NCBI RefSeq assembly: GCF_000331025.1
Contig: NC_020055.1
Location: 3,071,370 to 3,135,369 of the forward strand
Source of the DNA: Maridesulfovibrio hydrothermalis AM13 = DSM 14728
GTDB taxonomy: Bacteria > Desulfobacterota > Desulfovibrionia > Desulfovibrionales > Desulfovibrionaceae
Direction: 5' to 3'
DNA: 64,000 nt
A program made the position numbers and the translations under genes. The stretch's first letter is position 1. Every line of letters starts with the position of its first letter. Shown here piece by piece: positions 41,032 to 50,716 of the stretch. The notes below the pieces were generated by a model. The model saw only the letters and a list, made by a program, of their open reading frames with translations. It ran no database searches and was not told the DNA's origin.

Positions 41032-41442
41032 ATGACTGAATTCCTGTTAATATTCTTTTCTGTTACAGAAATCATACTGCTTATAGCTATAATCTTTTTC
41101 TTTATCAGACTGAAAAAATCAGAAGAACTGGTCACGCAACTGCAATCAAAGCAACAGGAGTTCATTAACAAGCTGCACTTTAATGCTCAGCTTGAAAACG
41201 AACTTATGAATACGTTTGAACAGCGGCAGCAGGAACTTGCGCAACTCGACAAGGTACTTGATCAGAAATCCCGAAAGCTTAAGAAAATTCTTTCTCAGGC
41301 CGAAGAATTCAGCCGGTCACCTCAATTTCTGCGCCAGATAATCATTACCGGTCATAAAGAAGGTAAGCCCGTAAACCGTCTGGCAAAAGCAACCGGCTTA
41401 TCAACAGATGAAGTCGAGCTTATCATTGACCAGTACAACTAA
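41032..41442 (+). CDS. Membrane-anchored coiled-coil protein with C-terminal helix-turn-helix-like tail (DUF2802-like)
   Basis: The 136-aa protein has one N-terminal membrane helix (about 5-28), a long coiled coil (about 30-95), and a C-terminal GHKEGKPVNRLAKATGLSTDEVELIIDQYN segment that looks like a winged or helix-turn-helix fold. This is the layout of DUF2802/DUF6115 proteins found at the end of flagellar or chemotaxis operons in other bacteria. Its role is unknown; assignment rests on layout. Confidence 0.6.
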   Translation: MTEFLLIFFSVTEIILLIAIIFFFIRLKKSEELVTQLQSKQQEFINKLHFNAQLENELMNTFEQRQQELAQLDKVLDQKSRKLKKILSQAEEFSRSPQFLRQIIITGHKEGKPVNRLAKATGLSTDEVELIIDQYN

Positions 41443-41688
41443 CGAAACTGTCTAACAAATCAAAAATTACTTGATTGCAATTCTCTCCAGCCCCGTTTTT
41501 TTACTATTTATATATTAGCAGCTTTGTATCTCTGAACAGCCGGTTACGATTATTATTAAGGGGATTCACTGCTCCACTGTCAAAATTAATTTATTCAAGT
41601 AATTAATTCTCACTTTAAGGTTATTGACTTATAATCGCCAAAGACGAGATCACCATTGAAAATATCTTACACATCAAATCCATAAAAA

Positions 41689-42525
41689 ATGAAAATATCC
41701 AGATACGGCGGCAGACAATTTAAAGGCGGAAGCGGTGACTCGTCAGAACGTTCTGCGATATTTCGCAAAAGCTACAAAGTAGGGGAAATAATTCAAGGCA
41801 TCCTGCTGAAATGGGAGCACGAAAAGCTGGGCTGGGTCCAAATCGAAGATCAAAAACTGCTCGCTAACATCCAAACTTCACCGTCACCCGGCGATACACT
41901 TATTTTTTTAGTCCAGCAGCTTTATCCGGATATTATTCTCAAAGAACTCAGCCGCGATGATTTAAATGCGAACGGGGTCTACCTTAACCCCACAGACGTA
42001 ACAAGACAATTTGTCACCAAAAGAGCGGCCTTCGAATCTGAAGCCAGATCTGTTTTTAATGATATTCAAAAGAACAAAATTGCATCAGCAGCTGAAAGGC
42101 TGAAATTATTTATGGTTCTTTTAGATCAAAAACCTGAATATTTAAAAATGTTCTTAGAAACGCTTAAATGCGTGACCGACCTTAATTCCATACTAAAATC
42201 AACGAAACTATTTTATATGCCGTGGCTGGTCCCCTCTGCCCATAATCAGGAAATAGTGCTGAAGGTAAAAGAGGATACAGACAATCCGGATAATTCTTTT
42301 TATGAATTGCTATACGCGCTGGACCTGCCACCCTCCAGACCAGCAAGATTTAGAATCATGTACAAAAAGCCGCAATGCGGATTCAAACTCCTTGCCGATG
42401 ACCAAAATCTTAAAGCTCTGCTCGCTGGAAATTTCGAGGAAAACTTTCCAGAATTTATAGGTGTAGAAAGAATCCCGCAACAAAGTGCCGGTGGATTTCT
42501 ATCAGAATTGCTTAATGCGTCATAA
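41689..42525 (+). CDS. Hypothetical protein downstream of flagellar cluster
   Basis: The 278-aa protein has no signal peptide or membrane helix. Residues about 28-90 (KVGEIIQGILLKWEHEKLGWVQ, then DTLIFLVQQLYPDIILKEL) look like a small beta-barrel of the kind seen in flagellar hook-length or PilZ-like proteins, but I cannot assign a family. The rest is mostly helical. A 246-bp gap separates it from the upstream gene, so it may have its own promoter. The start codon lacks a clear ribosome site. Confidence 0.6.
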   Translation: MKISRYGGRQFKGGSGDSSERSAIFRKSYKVGEIIQGILLKWEHEKLGWVQIEDQKLLANIQTSPSPGDTLIFLVQQLYPDIILKELSRDDLNANGVYLNPTDVTRQFVTKRAAFESEARSVFNDIQKNKIASAAERLKLFMVLLDQKPEYLKMFLETLKCVTDLNSILKSTKLFYMPWLVPSAHNQEIVLKVKEDTDNPDNSFYELLYALDLPPSRPARFRIMYKKPQCGFKLLADDQNLKALLAGNFEENFPEFIGVERIPQQSAGGFLSELLNAS

Positions 42526-42625
42526 AAGCTCTGGCGGTCATTTAAAGAACCAAATTCTTTTTCAAAGATTTTTTTTAACCCGTTAAAAACGAATTCAATC
42601 TAAATATATTCATAGCAAAACAAGA

Positions 42626-42659
42626 AAATCCCCTGCTGAAATATCTTCCGGCAGAGGAT
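42626..42659 (-). terminator. Terminator of chemoreceptor gene
   Basis: ATCCCCTGC (42628-42636) pairs with GCAGAGGAT (42651-42659), with one wobble pair. On the minus strand TTTTC follows. It lies about 40 bases after the chemoreceptor stop. Confidence 0.6.
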
Positions 42660-42700
42660 CTGTTAATCAAATTAAATAATGCACTTAGCGAACGAATAAA

Positions 42701-44833
42701 TTAATCTTTTTCCACCTGAAAAACTGCTACTTCTTCTTCAAGGCTTGATACCGAAGCTGAGAGTTGTTCAGTAATAGACTTAAATTCAGTCAAAGCATCC
42801 TTTGTCTGGATTGAAGTTTCGGTAAGCTGAAACATGGCTTTGCTGATCTGGGCCGCACCTTCACTCTGATTCTGCATCCCTTCATTAACAGACTCAAATT
42901 GCGGGGTAAGAGAACTGATTTGACTTACCACGCCGGATATTCCGCTGCCGAGAGCGTCAACATTGCTGACCCCGTTCTCAACCTGCTGCCGGAACTTATC
43001 CATCTCCATGACCCCGGAAGAAACAGCTGAAAGCATCTCAGCGACGATCTTCTCAATATCAAGGGTGGACATTGCAGTCTGATCCGCAAGTTTTCGAATT
43101 TCACGAGCTACAACAGAAAAGCCCTGACCAAACTCGCCGGCCTTTTCAGCCTCAATAGCAGCATTCAGCGAGAGCAGATTGATCTGCTCAGATATTTTAG
43201 AAATGGATGTAACAACAGTGCTTATATTTGCAGCTTTGGAATTTATCACGGAAAGTTTGGAGAAAATTCCTCCCGAAGCATCACGCATGGCATCCATAGT
43301 CTGGCTCATCACACCAAGATCCTGCACCCCCTGAGCTGCCAGTTTCCCAGTTGAGACTGCAACCTCGGTCGACTCATTCATGGTGCGGGCCAGCTCTTGA
43401 GATGTAGCTGAAATTTCGCGAGAAGTGCTGCCGAGTTCCTGAGTGGCGGTAGCCTGACTTTCCACAGCAATTTCGAGCTGCCCTATTGCCGTACCAAGTT
43501 TCAACGCCGATCGAGTAACCTGATCACCGGACTTTTGAACCTGACTGACCAGTGAATTCAAGGTTTGAAGCATCGTGTGAATAGATACTACCAGATAGTC
43601 AACTTCATCAAATTTCTTTTCACCTTCAGTATCAAAGGAATCCACAACCTGCTTCAAATGCCCTTTATCCGTTGCCATTGAAAAAACTTTCTTAGCCTGC
43701 CGCAAATCTCCGCGTGAAACATGAAATGCCGCCTTTGACACACTGCGAATGGGCAGACAAATGCGCCTTACAGCATAATAAATAACACCAATGGTAAGCA
43801 GCAGAATAATGAAACTGATCGCCCCCTGCTTCATTATCAATGCATCAACCGGGGCATAGATCTCCTCCATAGGAACGGTGGAAGCTACATACCAACCCAT
43901 TGGAGCAAAATAACGTACAAATGACTGCCTTTGCACTTCCGACCCGTCGCGGCGGCGTACTTTGTAATCAAGCCGCCATTCTCCAAGCTTTCCGACCTCC
44001 TTAAGGTCGTGAATTACGGTTTTGCCAGTATCAAGATTGATAGTCTGGGCGAAATCAGGCCCAGCCCCCACCGGAGGAACCAGCACGTTTTTTTCATTGT
44101 CAAAGATGAAAAGCCTGCCAGTTTCAGCAAGACGGATCTGAGAAAACCCTTTACGCATATCCATAACCAGACTCTGCCTCTGCTTATCGACAGCGGCTTC
44201 AATGTCATCGGCATATGCTCCTGTCCCGATAATCCAACCCCACTTGGGATAACCTTTCACATACAAAATCTTCGGAATGGGGACCGTATCGCCAAGCCTC
44301 GTCCACCAGATCTTTACATACCCACCACCTTCACGGGTAGCCTTCCTGATCATATCAGGACCATAAGCATACCCTCTCTTATCTACCCCCTTGGAAAGGT
44401 CGCGCCCCTCAAGGCTGCGATCAGGGTGGGCCAGATTGAACATCTTATCCGTATAAATAAAAAAATAGTCATTATTAAAAAAGCGGGTTTCACGGGCAAG
44501 CTTATAAGCAGCCTCTTTCGCATCCTGCTCAGTTAACTTCCCTGAACGGTATAAGCCATAGAGTGAATCAATCTGAGAAATAAACACGTCCATGACATCT
44601 TTAATAGCCTGCCTGCGATCTTTATAGGCATGCTCGCGATACCTTTCAATCGCCTGCTTCCCCTCCTGCAGATAAAGCAGTCCCATACGAATCGTATTGC
44701 GGGCAGTACGTCCTTGTGCGTGAGTCATGTCTTTCTCAAGAGTGCTGCCGGTAAAAAGCAGCGTAACCAGAGTTGAAGCAATAACTACAATCGCAACAAT
44801 ATATGAGATTCTTGTACTGATGGACCGGAACAT
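42701..44833 (-). CDS. Methyl-accepting chemotaxis protein with tandem Cache domains
   Basis: The 710-aa protein has an N-terminal membrane helix (about 10-32), a periplasmic region with two sCache_2-like units (about 45-335; NDYFFIYTD and WGWIIGTGAY, then RLFIFDNEKN and GWYVASTVP), a second helix (about 345-365), HAMP, and the signalling domain. The hairpin tip is QINLLSLNAAIEAEKAGEFGQGF, with Glu-Lys where motility receptors usually have Ala-Arg. This variant tip hints that it may feed a non-flagellar chemosensory pathway. Ligands of such Cache domains are often small organic acids. Confidence 0.9.
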   Translation of the reverse strand: MFRSISTRISYIVAIVVIASTLVTLLFTGSTLEKDMTHAQGRTARNTIRMGLLYLQEGKQAIERYREHAYKDRRQAIKDVMDVFISQIDSLYGLYRSGKLTEQDAKEAAYKLARETRFFNNDYFFIYTDKMFNLAHPDRSLEGRDLSKGVDKRGYAYGPDMIRKATREGGGYVKIWWTRLGDTVPIPKILYVKGYPKWGWIIGTGAYADDIEAAVDKQRQSLVMDMRKGFSQIRLAETGRLFIFDNEKNVLVPPVGAGPDFAQTINLDTGKTVIHDLKEVGKLGEWRLDYKVRRRDGSEVQRQSFVRYFAPMGWYVASTVPMEEIYAPVDALIMKQGAISFIILLLTIGVIYYAVRRICLPIRSVSKAAFHVSRGDLRQAKKVFSMATDKGHLKQVVDSFDTEGEKKFDEVDYLVVSIHTMLQTLNSLVSQVQKSGDQVTRSALKLGTAIGQLEIAVESQATATQELGSTSREISATSQELARTMNESTEVAVSTGKLAAQGVQDLGVMSQTMDAMRDASGGIFSKLSVINSKAANISTVVTSISKISEQINLLSLNAAIEAEKAGEFGQGFSVVAREIRKLADQTAMSTLDIEKIVAEMLSAVSSGVMEMDKFRQQVENGVSNVDALGSGISGVVSQISSLTPQFESVNEGMQNQSEGAAQISKAMFQLTETSIQTKDALTEFKSITEQLSASVSSLEEEVAVFQVEKD

Positions 44834-45036
44834 AAAGGACTCCTTACAATTATAAAACCCGCCAAAACTATATAAATTCTACAGGACGGCAAAAGACCGT
44901 ACAATCAGATGAATATTTTAAAATTTATTAAGTCTTAATCGCTGATTATATTTACTCTTACACACGGTAGAGTCAAGCCCACCCTACAGATATTAAGCCT
45001 CTCATCATAAAATTTTTCAGGCCTGGCTAAATGCAT

Positions 45037-45066
45037 AAAAAAAGCCCGCCTATAAAGACGGGCTTT
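45037..45066 (-). terminator. Terminator of lpxC
   Basis: AAAGCCCG (45041-45048) pairs with CGGGCTTT (45059-45066); seven T follow on the minus strand. It is 25 bases after the lpxC stop. Confidence 0.88.
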
Positions 45067-45090
45067 CAATATCAGCTTTTGAAAAAGACC

Positions 45091-46017
45091 TTATACTGAA
45101 GCAGGAGCAGCTTCCGGCGCAACCGGAGAAAATCCCTTTTCTGCAACCTTGCCAGCCAGAGGAGCAAGAGACCGCTCTTCGAGATAATCCTCTGCATTGG
45201 CATAAAGGTATCTAAGGAAAGAATTATTAAGGGCATGCCCAGAAGCGTATACTTCAAAACGCCCTTGAAGCGGTTTACCAATAACGGCCATATCACCGAC
45301 AAAATCCAGAATTTTGTGCCTGACAAATTCATCAGCAAAACGCAATCCGCCGTCATTCAGGATGCCGTAATCATCAAGAACAACTGCATTATCAAGTGAC
45401 CCGCCAAGAGCAAGCCCGTTAGCATGCAGGTATTCTACTTCTTTAAGGAAGCCGAATGTTCTGGCCTTGGCCAGCTCATCAGTAAAAATCTCAGGGGTAA
45501 TTTCAAGAGAGAGAGTTTGCTTACCAATCTGAGGATGTTCAAAATCAATAGTGTAATCTACAGCAAAACCATCATGAGGATAGGCTCTGATATATTTCCC
45601 GTCCTGCTCAAAGTTTATAGACTTGGTAATAGCCATAACTTCACGAGCCTTGGAAAGCTCCTGTACCCCGGCCTGACGAAGCAGATATACGAAAGGACCT
45701 GCACTACCATCCATTATAGGAAGTTCATTTCCTCTTACCTCTATATGTATATTGTCGATGCCCATGCCGCGAACAGCAGCAAGAAGATGCTCGACAGTGG
45801 AAACAGAATCCTGTCCGTTGCCGAGAGTGGTAGCAAGTCCGCTAGCTACAACCAGATCAGGGTTAGGAGTTATAAAAGAACTCCCGGATCCGGTATGAAG
45901 TGAAAAAAGAATACCCGTATCTACACCAGCCGGACGCAATACGATTTCCACCTGCTTACCGCTGTGAAGCCCGATACCTTTGCATCTCACTGTATTATGG
46001 ATAGTTGTTTGTAGCAT
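45091..46017 (-). CDS. lpxC: UDP-3-O-acyl-N-acetylglucosamine deacetylase LpxC
   Basis: The protein is 308 aa from the ATG at 46015-46017, chosen because AGGAG lies 8 bases upstream; the frame runs on to 46101. Zinc ligands are seen in TVEHLLAAVRGMG and in RHKILDFVGDM. It catalyses the first committed step of lipid A synthesis. It is the last gene on this strand before a terminator, 174 bases after prmC. Confidence 0.95.
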   Translation of the reverse strand: MLQTTIHNTVRCKGIGLHSGKQVEIVLRPAGVDTGILFSLHTGSGSSFITPNPDLVVASGLATTLGNGQDSVSTVEHLLAAVRGMGIDNIHIEVRGNELPIMDGSAGPFVYLLRQAGVQELSKAREVMAITKSINFEQDGKYIRAYPHDGFAVDYTIDFEHPQIGKQTLSLEITPEIFTDELAKARTFGFLKEVEYLHANGLALGGSLDNAVVLDDYGILNDGGLRFADEFVRHKILDFVGDMAVIGKPLQGRFEVYASGHALNNSFLRYLYANAEDYLEERSLAPLAGKVAEKGFSPVAPEAAPASV

Positions 46018-46191
46018 ATTATCTCCTCTTACCCCAAACAAGCAAAAAGCGTGCCCCTTTTTAGAACATCTGCAACCACCTGTATTCACGGACTTTTTCA
46101 TTTTAATTTATTATAAATATAAGTAAGTAGTTGTATTTTTACAACAAGATCAAACATGCACTGTGGTTTTTTTGCAACTATGCCACACAAC

Positions 46192-47055
46192 TCATTTCTT
46201 TTGGGCAACAACGAACCTATCGTGCCCGGAAATATCGGCCTGAATATCGACCTGTCCTGAAAAAGATGTACAAGATTCAAAGATCTGTAACGCAGCAGAT
46301 CCCTGTAGATAACCAATCTCCATAAACATCGTCGCCCCGCTCTTTAATGCAGTTGCAATATGAGGTGCACAGCCACGTATATCTTCATCTCCTGCGGCTC
46401 CGCTCACCAGAGCAGAAACTGGCTCAAACCCGGCAACCTCGAAACTTATCTCATCAAGTTCTGATTCACATAAGTAAGGCGGATTAGCCAGAACAAGGTC
46501 AAGAACATCGTCACCAAACAGCGGCTCTTTGAAATCAGCACATACAAACAAAATACGATCATCCACACCATGAATGCGTGCATTATCCTGCGCGATCTTA
46601 AGCGCGGCCGGACTTAAATCAAGTGCCACGCCGCGCGAGCCGGGAAATAATTTTGCAACTGTAACAGCCAAAACCCCCGATCCTGTTCCAAAATCGGCAA
46701 ACAAAAATTCATCAGATTCACAAAACAACTGTTGAACCTTCTCAACTATCTCTTCAGTCTCAGGACGCGGAATCAGAACTCCAGGCCCCACCCTGAATTC
46801 CAGACCGAAAAACTCCTTCTCCCCCAGAATATAGGCCGCAGGCTCTCCCGTAGCACGACGGGCAACCAACTCATCAAATTCCAGCACAAGATTCGAGTCC
46901 ATCGTCTTGTTCATATCCATAATAAGCCGCAATCTATCAAGGCCGAAAACCTTTTCCGCCAACAACTGAGCTGAAAATGCAGGAGAGTCGACACCTGCTT
47001 CTGAGAGAACAGATGCTGCACTGGATAATATATCTTTTAAAGTGAGATTAGACAT
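46192..47055 (-). CDS. prmC: Peptide chain release factor N5-glutamine methyltransferase PrmC (HemK)
   Basis: The 287-aa protein has an N-terminal helical domain (1-80) and a Rossmann methyltransferase domain with FADFGTGSGVLAV and the catalytic NPPYLCESE. It methylates the glutamine of the GGQ motif in release factors. The substrate gene prfA lies upstream on the same strand, but 375 bases away. Confidence 0.95.
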   Translation of the reverse strand: MSNLTLKDILSSAASVLSEAGVDSPAFSAQLLAEKVFGLDRLRLIMDMNKTMDSNLVLEFDELVARRATGEPAAYILGEKEFFGLEFRVGPGVLIPRPETEEIVEKVQQLFCESDEFLFADFGTGSGVLAVTVAKLFPGSRGVALDLSPAALKIAQDNARIHGVDDRILFVCADFKEPLFGDDVLDLVLANPPYLCESELDEISFEVAGFEPVSALVSGAAGDEDIRGCAPHIATALKSGATMFMEIGYLQGSAALQIFESCTSFSGQVDIQADISGHDRFVVAQKK

Positions 47056-47429
47056 TTTGCTGGCCTCCGCCGAAACTGCAATACTATGAGGCTTACTGCT
47101 CTAAACATTTTTCAGGGATTAAATTTTTAACCTGATTCCTTAGTGCTAAGCCGGAACACAAAAATTATACCTTAAATTTCAGACTGACTATATAAAACGA
47201 AACATGAAAAATTCACGGACAGAATTGTATTTTTGCGGACCAGAAGCTTCCCCAAACAACAAAGTTGGTAGACCCTGTTTCGATTGTCAGGATCTACCAA
47301 CTATTATTTCAAATTCATCTCGCCAAAACATTATAGAATTGGGGGGACACGGAGAATCCAAAGGGGAACGTAAATACTTTTGGACTTAGGCAAAAGGGTT
47401 TCCCTTCCCTTTTGACCGCCCTTTGCATT
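47056..47429. other. Long gap between prfA and prmC with large inverted repeat
   Basis: No convincing gene. A long inverted repeat has outer arms GTTGGTAGA (47264-47272) and TCTACCAAC (47293-47301), with inner CCTG/CAGG pairing. A second one, CAAAAGGG / CCCTTTTG with an 8-base loop, lies close to the prfA stop near 47392-47416. The first could be a terminator on either strand or part of a small RNA. A 61-codon frame at 47204-47389 spans it and lacks a ribosome site. Confidence 0.5.
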
Positions 47430-48500
47430 TTAGTCTTCAGCTTGTTTTTTTAAAGCTTCGGACTGGTAATGACTGACAAGAGCATCCACAAGCTCACCCA
47501 TATCACCTTCGATTACAGAATCGAGCTTATAAAGAGTCAGATTAATCCTGTGATCTGTAACTCTGCCCTGAGGAAAGTTGTAAGTGCGAATACGTTCTGA
47601 ACGATCACCGGACCCGACTTGCGCACGACGCTGTTCAGCCATTTCCTCATGCTGTTTGTCCTGCTCCTGCTGGAGAAGACGCGAACAGAGAACCTTCATA
47701 GCCTTGGCTTTGTTTTTGTGCTGGGATTTTTCATCCTGACAAATAACGACCAGACCAGTAGGAATATGAGTGATGCGGATGGCTGAGTCAGTTGTATTAA
47801 CAGACTGACCTCCGGGACCGGATGCGCGGAACACGTCTACACGAAGATCTTCGTTGCGCACCTGCACATCGATTTCCTCAGCCTCAGGCATAATTGCAAC
47901 TGTTGCAGCAGAAGTGTGGATACGCCCCTGAGTCTCGGTGGCAGGAACGCGTTGAACGCGATGAGTACCGGATTCGTACTTCATTCTTGAATAAATTCTA
48001 CTGCCGCTTACCGCAGCAATGATTTCCTTGAACCCGCCTGTTCCAGTGGGGTTGGAACTCAGTACTTCGACTTTCCAGCCATTTTGCTCAGCGTAACGGG
48101 AATACATACGAAAAAGGTCTGCACCAAAAAGAGCAGCCTCTTCACCGCCGGTACCGGCTCTGATTTCGAGGATGATATTTTTGCCGTCCATAGGATCTTT
48201 GGGCAGCAGCAGAAATTTTAGCTCATCTTCAAGCCGGGGCAGGCGTTCCTTGATTTCCGCGATTTCCATTTCGGCCATCTCGCGAATCTCAGGATCAGAA
48301 TCTTTAGCCATTTCCTTATTATCTTCAAGGTCGGATGCGAGCTGCTTGTATTCTCTGAAGGCATTAACAACTTCACCCAGTTCAGAGTGAGCTATAGTTA
48401 CTTTTTTATATCGTTCCTGATTATTGTATACTTCAGGATCAGCAAGCTCCTGCTCAAGGTCCATAAAAGAACGTTCAATTTCTTCAAGCTTGGCAAACAT
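47430..48500 (-). CDS. prfA: Peptide chain release factor 1
   Basis: The 356-aa protein has the codon-recognition tripeptide PAT (in [14 protein letters not shown]), which marks RF1 (UAA and UAG), and the catalytic GGQ in [31 protein letters not shown] is also standard. Its start lies 3 bases after the stop of the DUF1385 gene, so they are cotranscribed. Confidence 0.97.
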   Translation of the reverse strand: MFAKLEEIERSFMDLEQELADPEVYNNQERYKKVTIAHSELGEVVNAFREYKQLASDLEDNKEMAKDSDPEIREMAEMEIAEIKERLPRLEDELKFLLLPKDPMDGKNIILEIRAGTGGEEAALFGADLFRMYSRYAEQNGWKVEVLSSNPTGTGGFKEIIAAVSGSRIYSRMKYESGTHRVQRVPATETQGRIHTSAATVAIMPEAEEIDVQVRNEDLRVDVFRASGPGGQSVNTTDSAIRITHIPTGLVVICQDEKSQHKNKAKAMKVLCSRLLQQEQDKQHEEMAEQRRAQVGSGDRSERIRTYNFPQGRVTDHRINLTLYKLDSVIEGDMGELVDALVSHYQSEALKKQAED

Positions 48501-48503
48501 CAG

Positions 48504-49448
48504 CTATTCTCCTTCATCTGAATCAGCTGCAACCGCTTTATTCAGAGCGGCCAAAGCAACTTCGATTTGATCTTCATCAGGTTCACGGGTGGTTAAAAGC
48601 TGCATTCCCAGTCCGGGCAGACACATGGCCTTGCATAACGGGCTGCTTTCATATTTACCGGAAGCCTTGATCATCTCATAGGCCACGCAACTGACAGGAG
48701 CCATCAGCAGCAATTTGACCCCGACTATATATAAATGCTTCAAAATAAAACTTTCAGGCGCCCAGATCGCAACGATCATAGGAACCAGTACGGTAAAAAG
48801 AACAATACTTACCACCAGTACGAAAAGCAGAAAAGCTGTTCCGCATCTGGGATGAAGTCTGCTGTGCTCTTTGATTTTACACGCAGTCATTTTGCCGTCA
48901 GTTTCATATGCCCAGATAACTTTATGCTCGGCTCCATGATACTGGAAAACCCGCTTGATATCCGGCACAAAAGAGATAGAAATAATATATCCCAGAAACA
49001 TGACCATTTTGAAAAAGCCGTCCCATACATGAAAACTAAGGCTGTCTACGCCACCGGAGACACCCCACCATTTCATAGCAACAGAAAAGAAATGCGGCAA
49101 AACCACAAAAAGACCAAGGGCAGCGCCAAGAGCGATAACCATGGTCAAAATAAGATGAAAGCTGGTGAGTTCGCCATCTTCCTCTTCATCAAGAGCCTGT
49201 GTTGCAGAATAGTTAAGAGCTTTAACTCCGTTAACCATTGTCTCCATAAAAATAGGAAAACCGCGCAAAAAAGGCTTTTTCATAAACTGCGGAGTCATGG
49301 AGAACCAGGGACGAAGTTCGACGGTAATTTCACCATCGGGGCGGCGTACGGCAATGGCAAGATTATTCTTTGCACGCATCATAACGCCTTCAATAACGGC
49401 CTGCCCGCCTACTGTTTTAGCGGCTGACATAAGAAGAGATGATTTCAA
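48504..49448 (-). CDS. DUF1385 membrane protein
   Basis: The 314-aa protein begins with the family signature GGQAVIEGVMMRAKN, has four to five membrane helices, and contains FQYHGAEHKVIWAYE and HPRCGTAFLLFV. DUF1385 proteins are widespread, often next to prfA and rpmE as here. I know of no settled function; the HGAEHK and HPRCGT motifs suggest a metal or catalytic site. Confidence 0.88.
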   Translation of the reverse strand: MKSSLLMSAAKTVGGQAVIEGVMMRAKNNLAIAVRRPDGEITVELRPWFSMTPQFMKKPFLRGFPIFMETMVNGVKALNYSATQALDEEEDGELTSFHLILTMVIALGAALGLFVVLPHFFSVAMKWWGVSGGVDSLSFHVWDGFFKMVMFLGYIISISFVPDIKRVFQYHGAEHKVIWAYETDGKMTACKIKEHSRLHPRCGTAFLLFVLVVSIVLFTVLVPMIVAIWAPESFILKHLYIVGVKLLLMAPVSCVAYEMIKASGKYESSPLCKAMCLPGLGMQLLTTREPDEDQIEVALAALNKAVAADSDEGE

Positions 49449-49620
49449 ATCCGTTTCCTCGCTAGAAAGGACACATAGGTCCTAATGAGTAATATAGTAC
49501 TGATTCTCAGGTAGGATAATCATTCAAACCCGTCAAGCAAGACTAAGCAGTATAATAATTACCTGACAAGTATAAGCGGGGGGATTTAAAACAGTCCCAC
49601 CCGGCTACGATGCAGGACAT

Positions 49621-49680
49621 TGAAATAATAAAAAAGCAACATGCCTCTGCCATAAAATTACAGCAGAGGCATGTTCACGC
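49621..49680 (-). terminator. Terminator of rpmE
   Basis: Arms AACATGCCTCTGC (49638-49650) and GCAGAGGCATGTT (49663-49675) are perfect. On the minus strand GCTTTTTTATTATT follows. It makes rpmE a separate unit from the DUF1385-prfA operon. Confidence 0.88.
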
Positions 49681-49701
49681 GGCAAAACCGCAAAAAATGA
49701 G

Positions 49702-49932
49702 CTAGTTGCCCTTAACTTTGCTGGCTGCGTCGAAGCTACCGAACTTCTTCTTGAAGCGGTCAATACGACCGGCGGTATCAACAAAACGCTGCTTGCCAGT
49801 GTAGAAAGGATGGCAATTGGAACAAATTTCAGTACTTACTTCTTCACCCAGTGTAGAGACCAGATTTGACTCATAACCGCAGTGACAGCGAACTGTCGCA
49901 TTGTGAAGTTTAGGATGGATATCTTTTTTCAT
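49702..49932 (-). CDS. rpmE: 50S ribosomal protein L31, zinc-binding form
   Basis: The 76-aa protein is the C+ type: Cys16 and Cys18 (RCHCG) with Cys37 and Cys40 ([14 protein letters not shown]) can bind zinc. It sits on the 50S central protuberance. AGGAG lies 8 bases before the ATG. Confidence 0.97.
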   Translation of the reverse strand: MKKDIHPKLHNATVRCHCGYESNLVSTLGEEVSTEICSNCHPFYTGKQRFVDTAGRIDRFKKKFGSFDAASKVKGN

Positions 49933-50019
49933 GACTTTCTCCTGTCTTTGTTAACCGTGGAAACAAAGCCCAATACCTCCCCTGTTTATAATATGCAAGA
50001 GATATTTGGCTAGATCAAA

Positions 50020-50048
50020 AAAATAATTATAAAATGCCCATAAGTCAA
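50020..50048 (-). promoter_or_regulatory. Promoter of rpmE
   Basis: On the minus strand TTGACT (50043-50048) and TATTTT (50020-50025) are separated by 17 bases. It lies about 90 bases upstream of the rpmE ATG. The rest of the interval 49933-50207 shows no gene. Confidence 0.5.
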
Positions 50049-50207
50049 CCTGAATAGAATACAGGAGATAAATAGGCTCTGGCAGACTGCTGATAAAAGT
50101 TCGAGAACGCGGCACAGAAAGTCAGAATAATAAAACATCGCATAAGATGCAGGGATCTGACTTTTTACAGGATCTAGTAATCGGACCTCTAATTACAGCC
50201 TGCGAAC

Positions 50208-50236
50208 AAAAAAAGCGGGACCGCAAGGATCCCGCC
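50208..50236 (-). terminator. Terminator of dsrC
   Basis: GCGGGACC pairs with GGATCCCGC (50215-50235) across a GCAA loop, with one bulged base. Seven T follow on the minus strand. Confidence 0.88.
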
Positions 50237-50261
50237 TAAATATTCTGCTAGCAGTCTGGAG

Positions 50262-50579
50262 CTATACGCAACCAGTAGGCTTAGGCAGACCAGCCATCTT
50301 ACAAGCTCCTTTACCGGGACCGGAAGGAAACAGTTCGTAGATGTGCTTCAGTTTGAAACCAGTTACTTTAGAAAGGATACGAACCATAGGAGCGATACCA
50401 TTCTTTTTGTAGTAGTCCTGCAGAAAGTCGATTACTTTCTGGTGCTCTTCGTTAAGTTCTTTAATGCCTTCGCCTTCTTTACAGAAGTCAACCCACTCAG
50501 GGCACCATTCTTCAAACTTAAGGAGGAAACCATCTTCATCAACGTCAAAGCTTTTGCCCATGAATTCTACGAGAGCCAT
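50262..50579 (-). CDS. dsrC: DsrC, sulfur-carrier protein of dissimilatory sulfite reduction
   Basis: The 105-aa protein of the DsrC/TusE family carries both conserved cysteines on its C-terminal arm: Cys93 (GKGACKMAG) and Cys104 (PTGCV, the penultimate residue). Both are required in true DsrC, which carries sulfur from DsrAB sulfite reductase as a trisulfide that the DsrMKJOP complex reduces. TusE-type relatives lack Cys93. It has its own promoter and terminator and a leader with two hairpins, and it lies downstream of a YcaO-methyltransferase pair on the same strand. dsrAB and dsrMKJOP are not in this window. Confidence 0.96.
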   Translation of the reverse strand: MALVEFMGKSFDVDEDGFLLKFEEWCPEWVDFCKEGEGIKELNEEHQKVIDFLQDYYKKNGIAPMVRILSKVTGFKLKHIYELFPSGPGKGACKMAGLPKPTGCV

Positions 50580-50615
50580 AATAATACTCCTAGGAATATA
50601 TAATTTACTAAATTA

Positions 50616-50666
50616 GGTTTCGACTGGGTCGAACCTGCCATATCCAAAAACAGCGATCCGCTGTTT
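50616..50666 (-). other. Two hairpins in the dsrC leader
   Basis: AAACAGCG / CGCTGTTT (50648-50666, 3-base loop) is followed on the minus strand by extra T. GGTTTCGAC / GTCGAACC (50616-50635) lies nearer the start codon. Both would be in the 5' untranslated RNA of dsrC if transcription starts at the promoter at 50717-50745. Confidence 0.6.
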
Positions 50667-50716
50667 CACGACTAATTTTTAAGTGCAAAAACCTCTATGC
50701 GTTTTTGCTCATAAAG

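Noticed and set aside
47204-47389. 61-codon plus-strand frame in the prfA-prmC gap
   Set aside because: No ribosome site or promoter, and a long inverted repeat runs through it. Its cysteines (CFDC) alone do not make a case.
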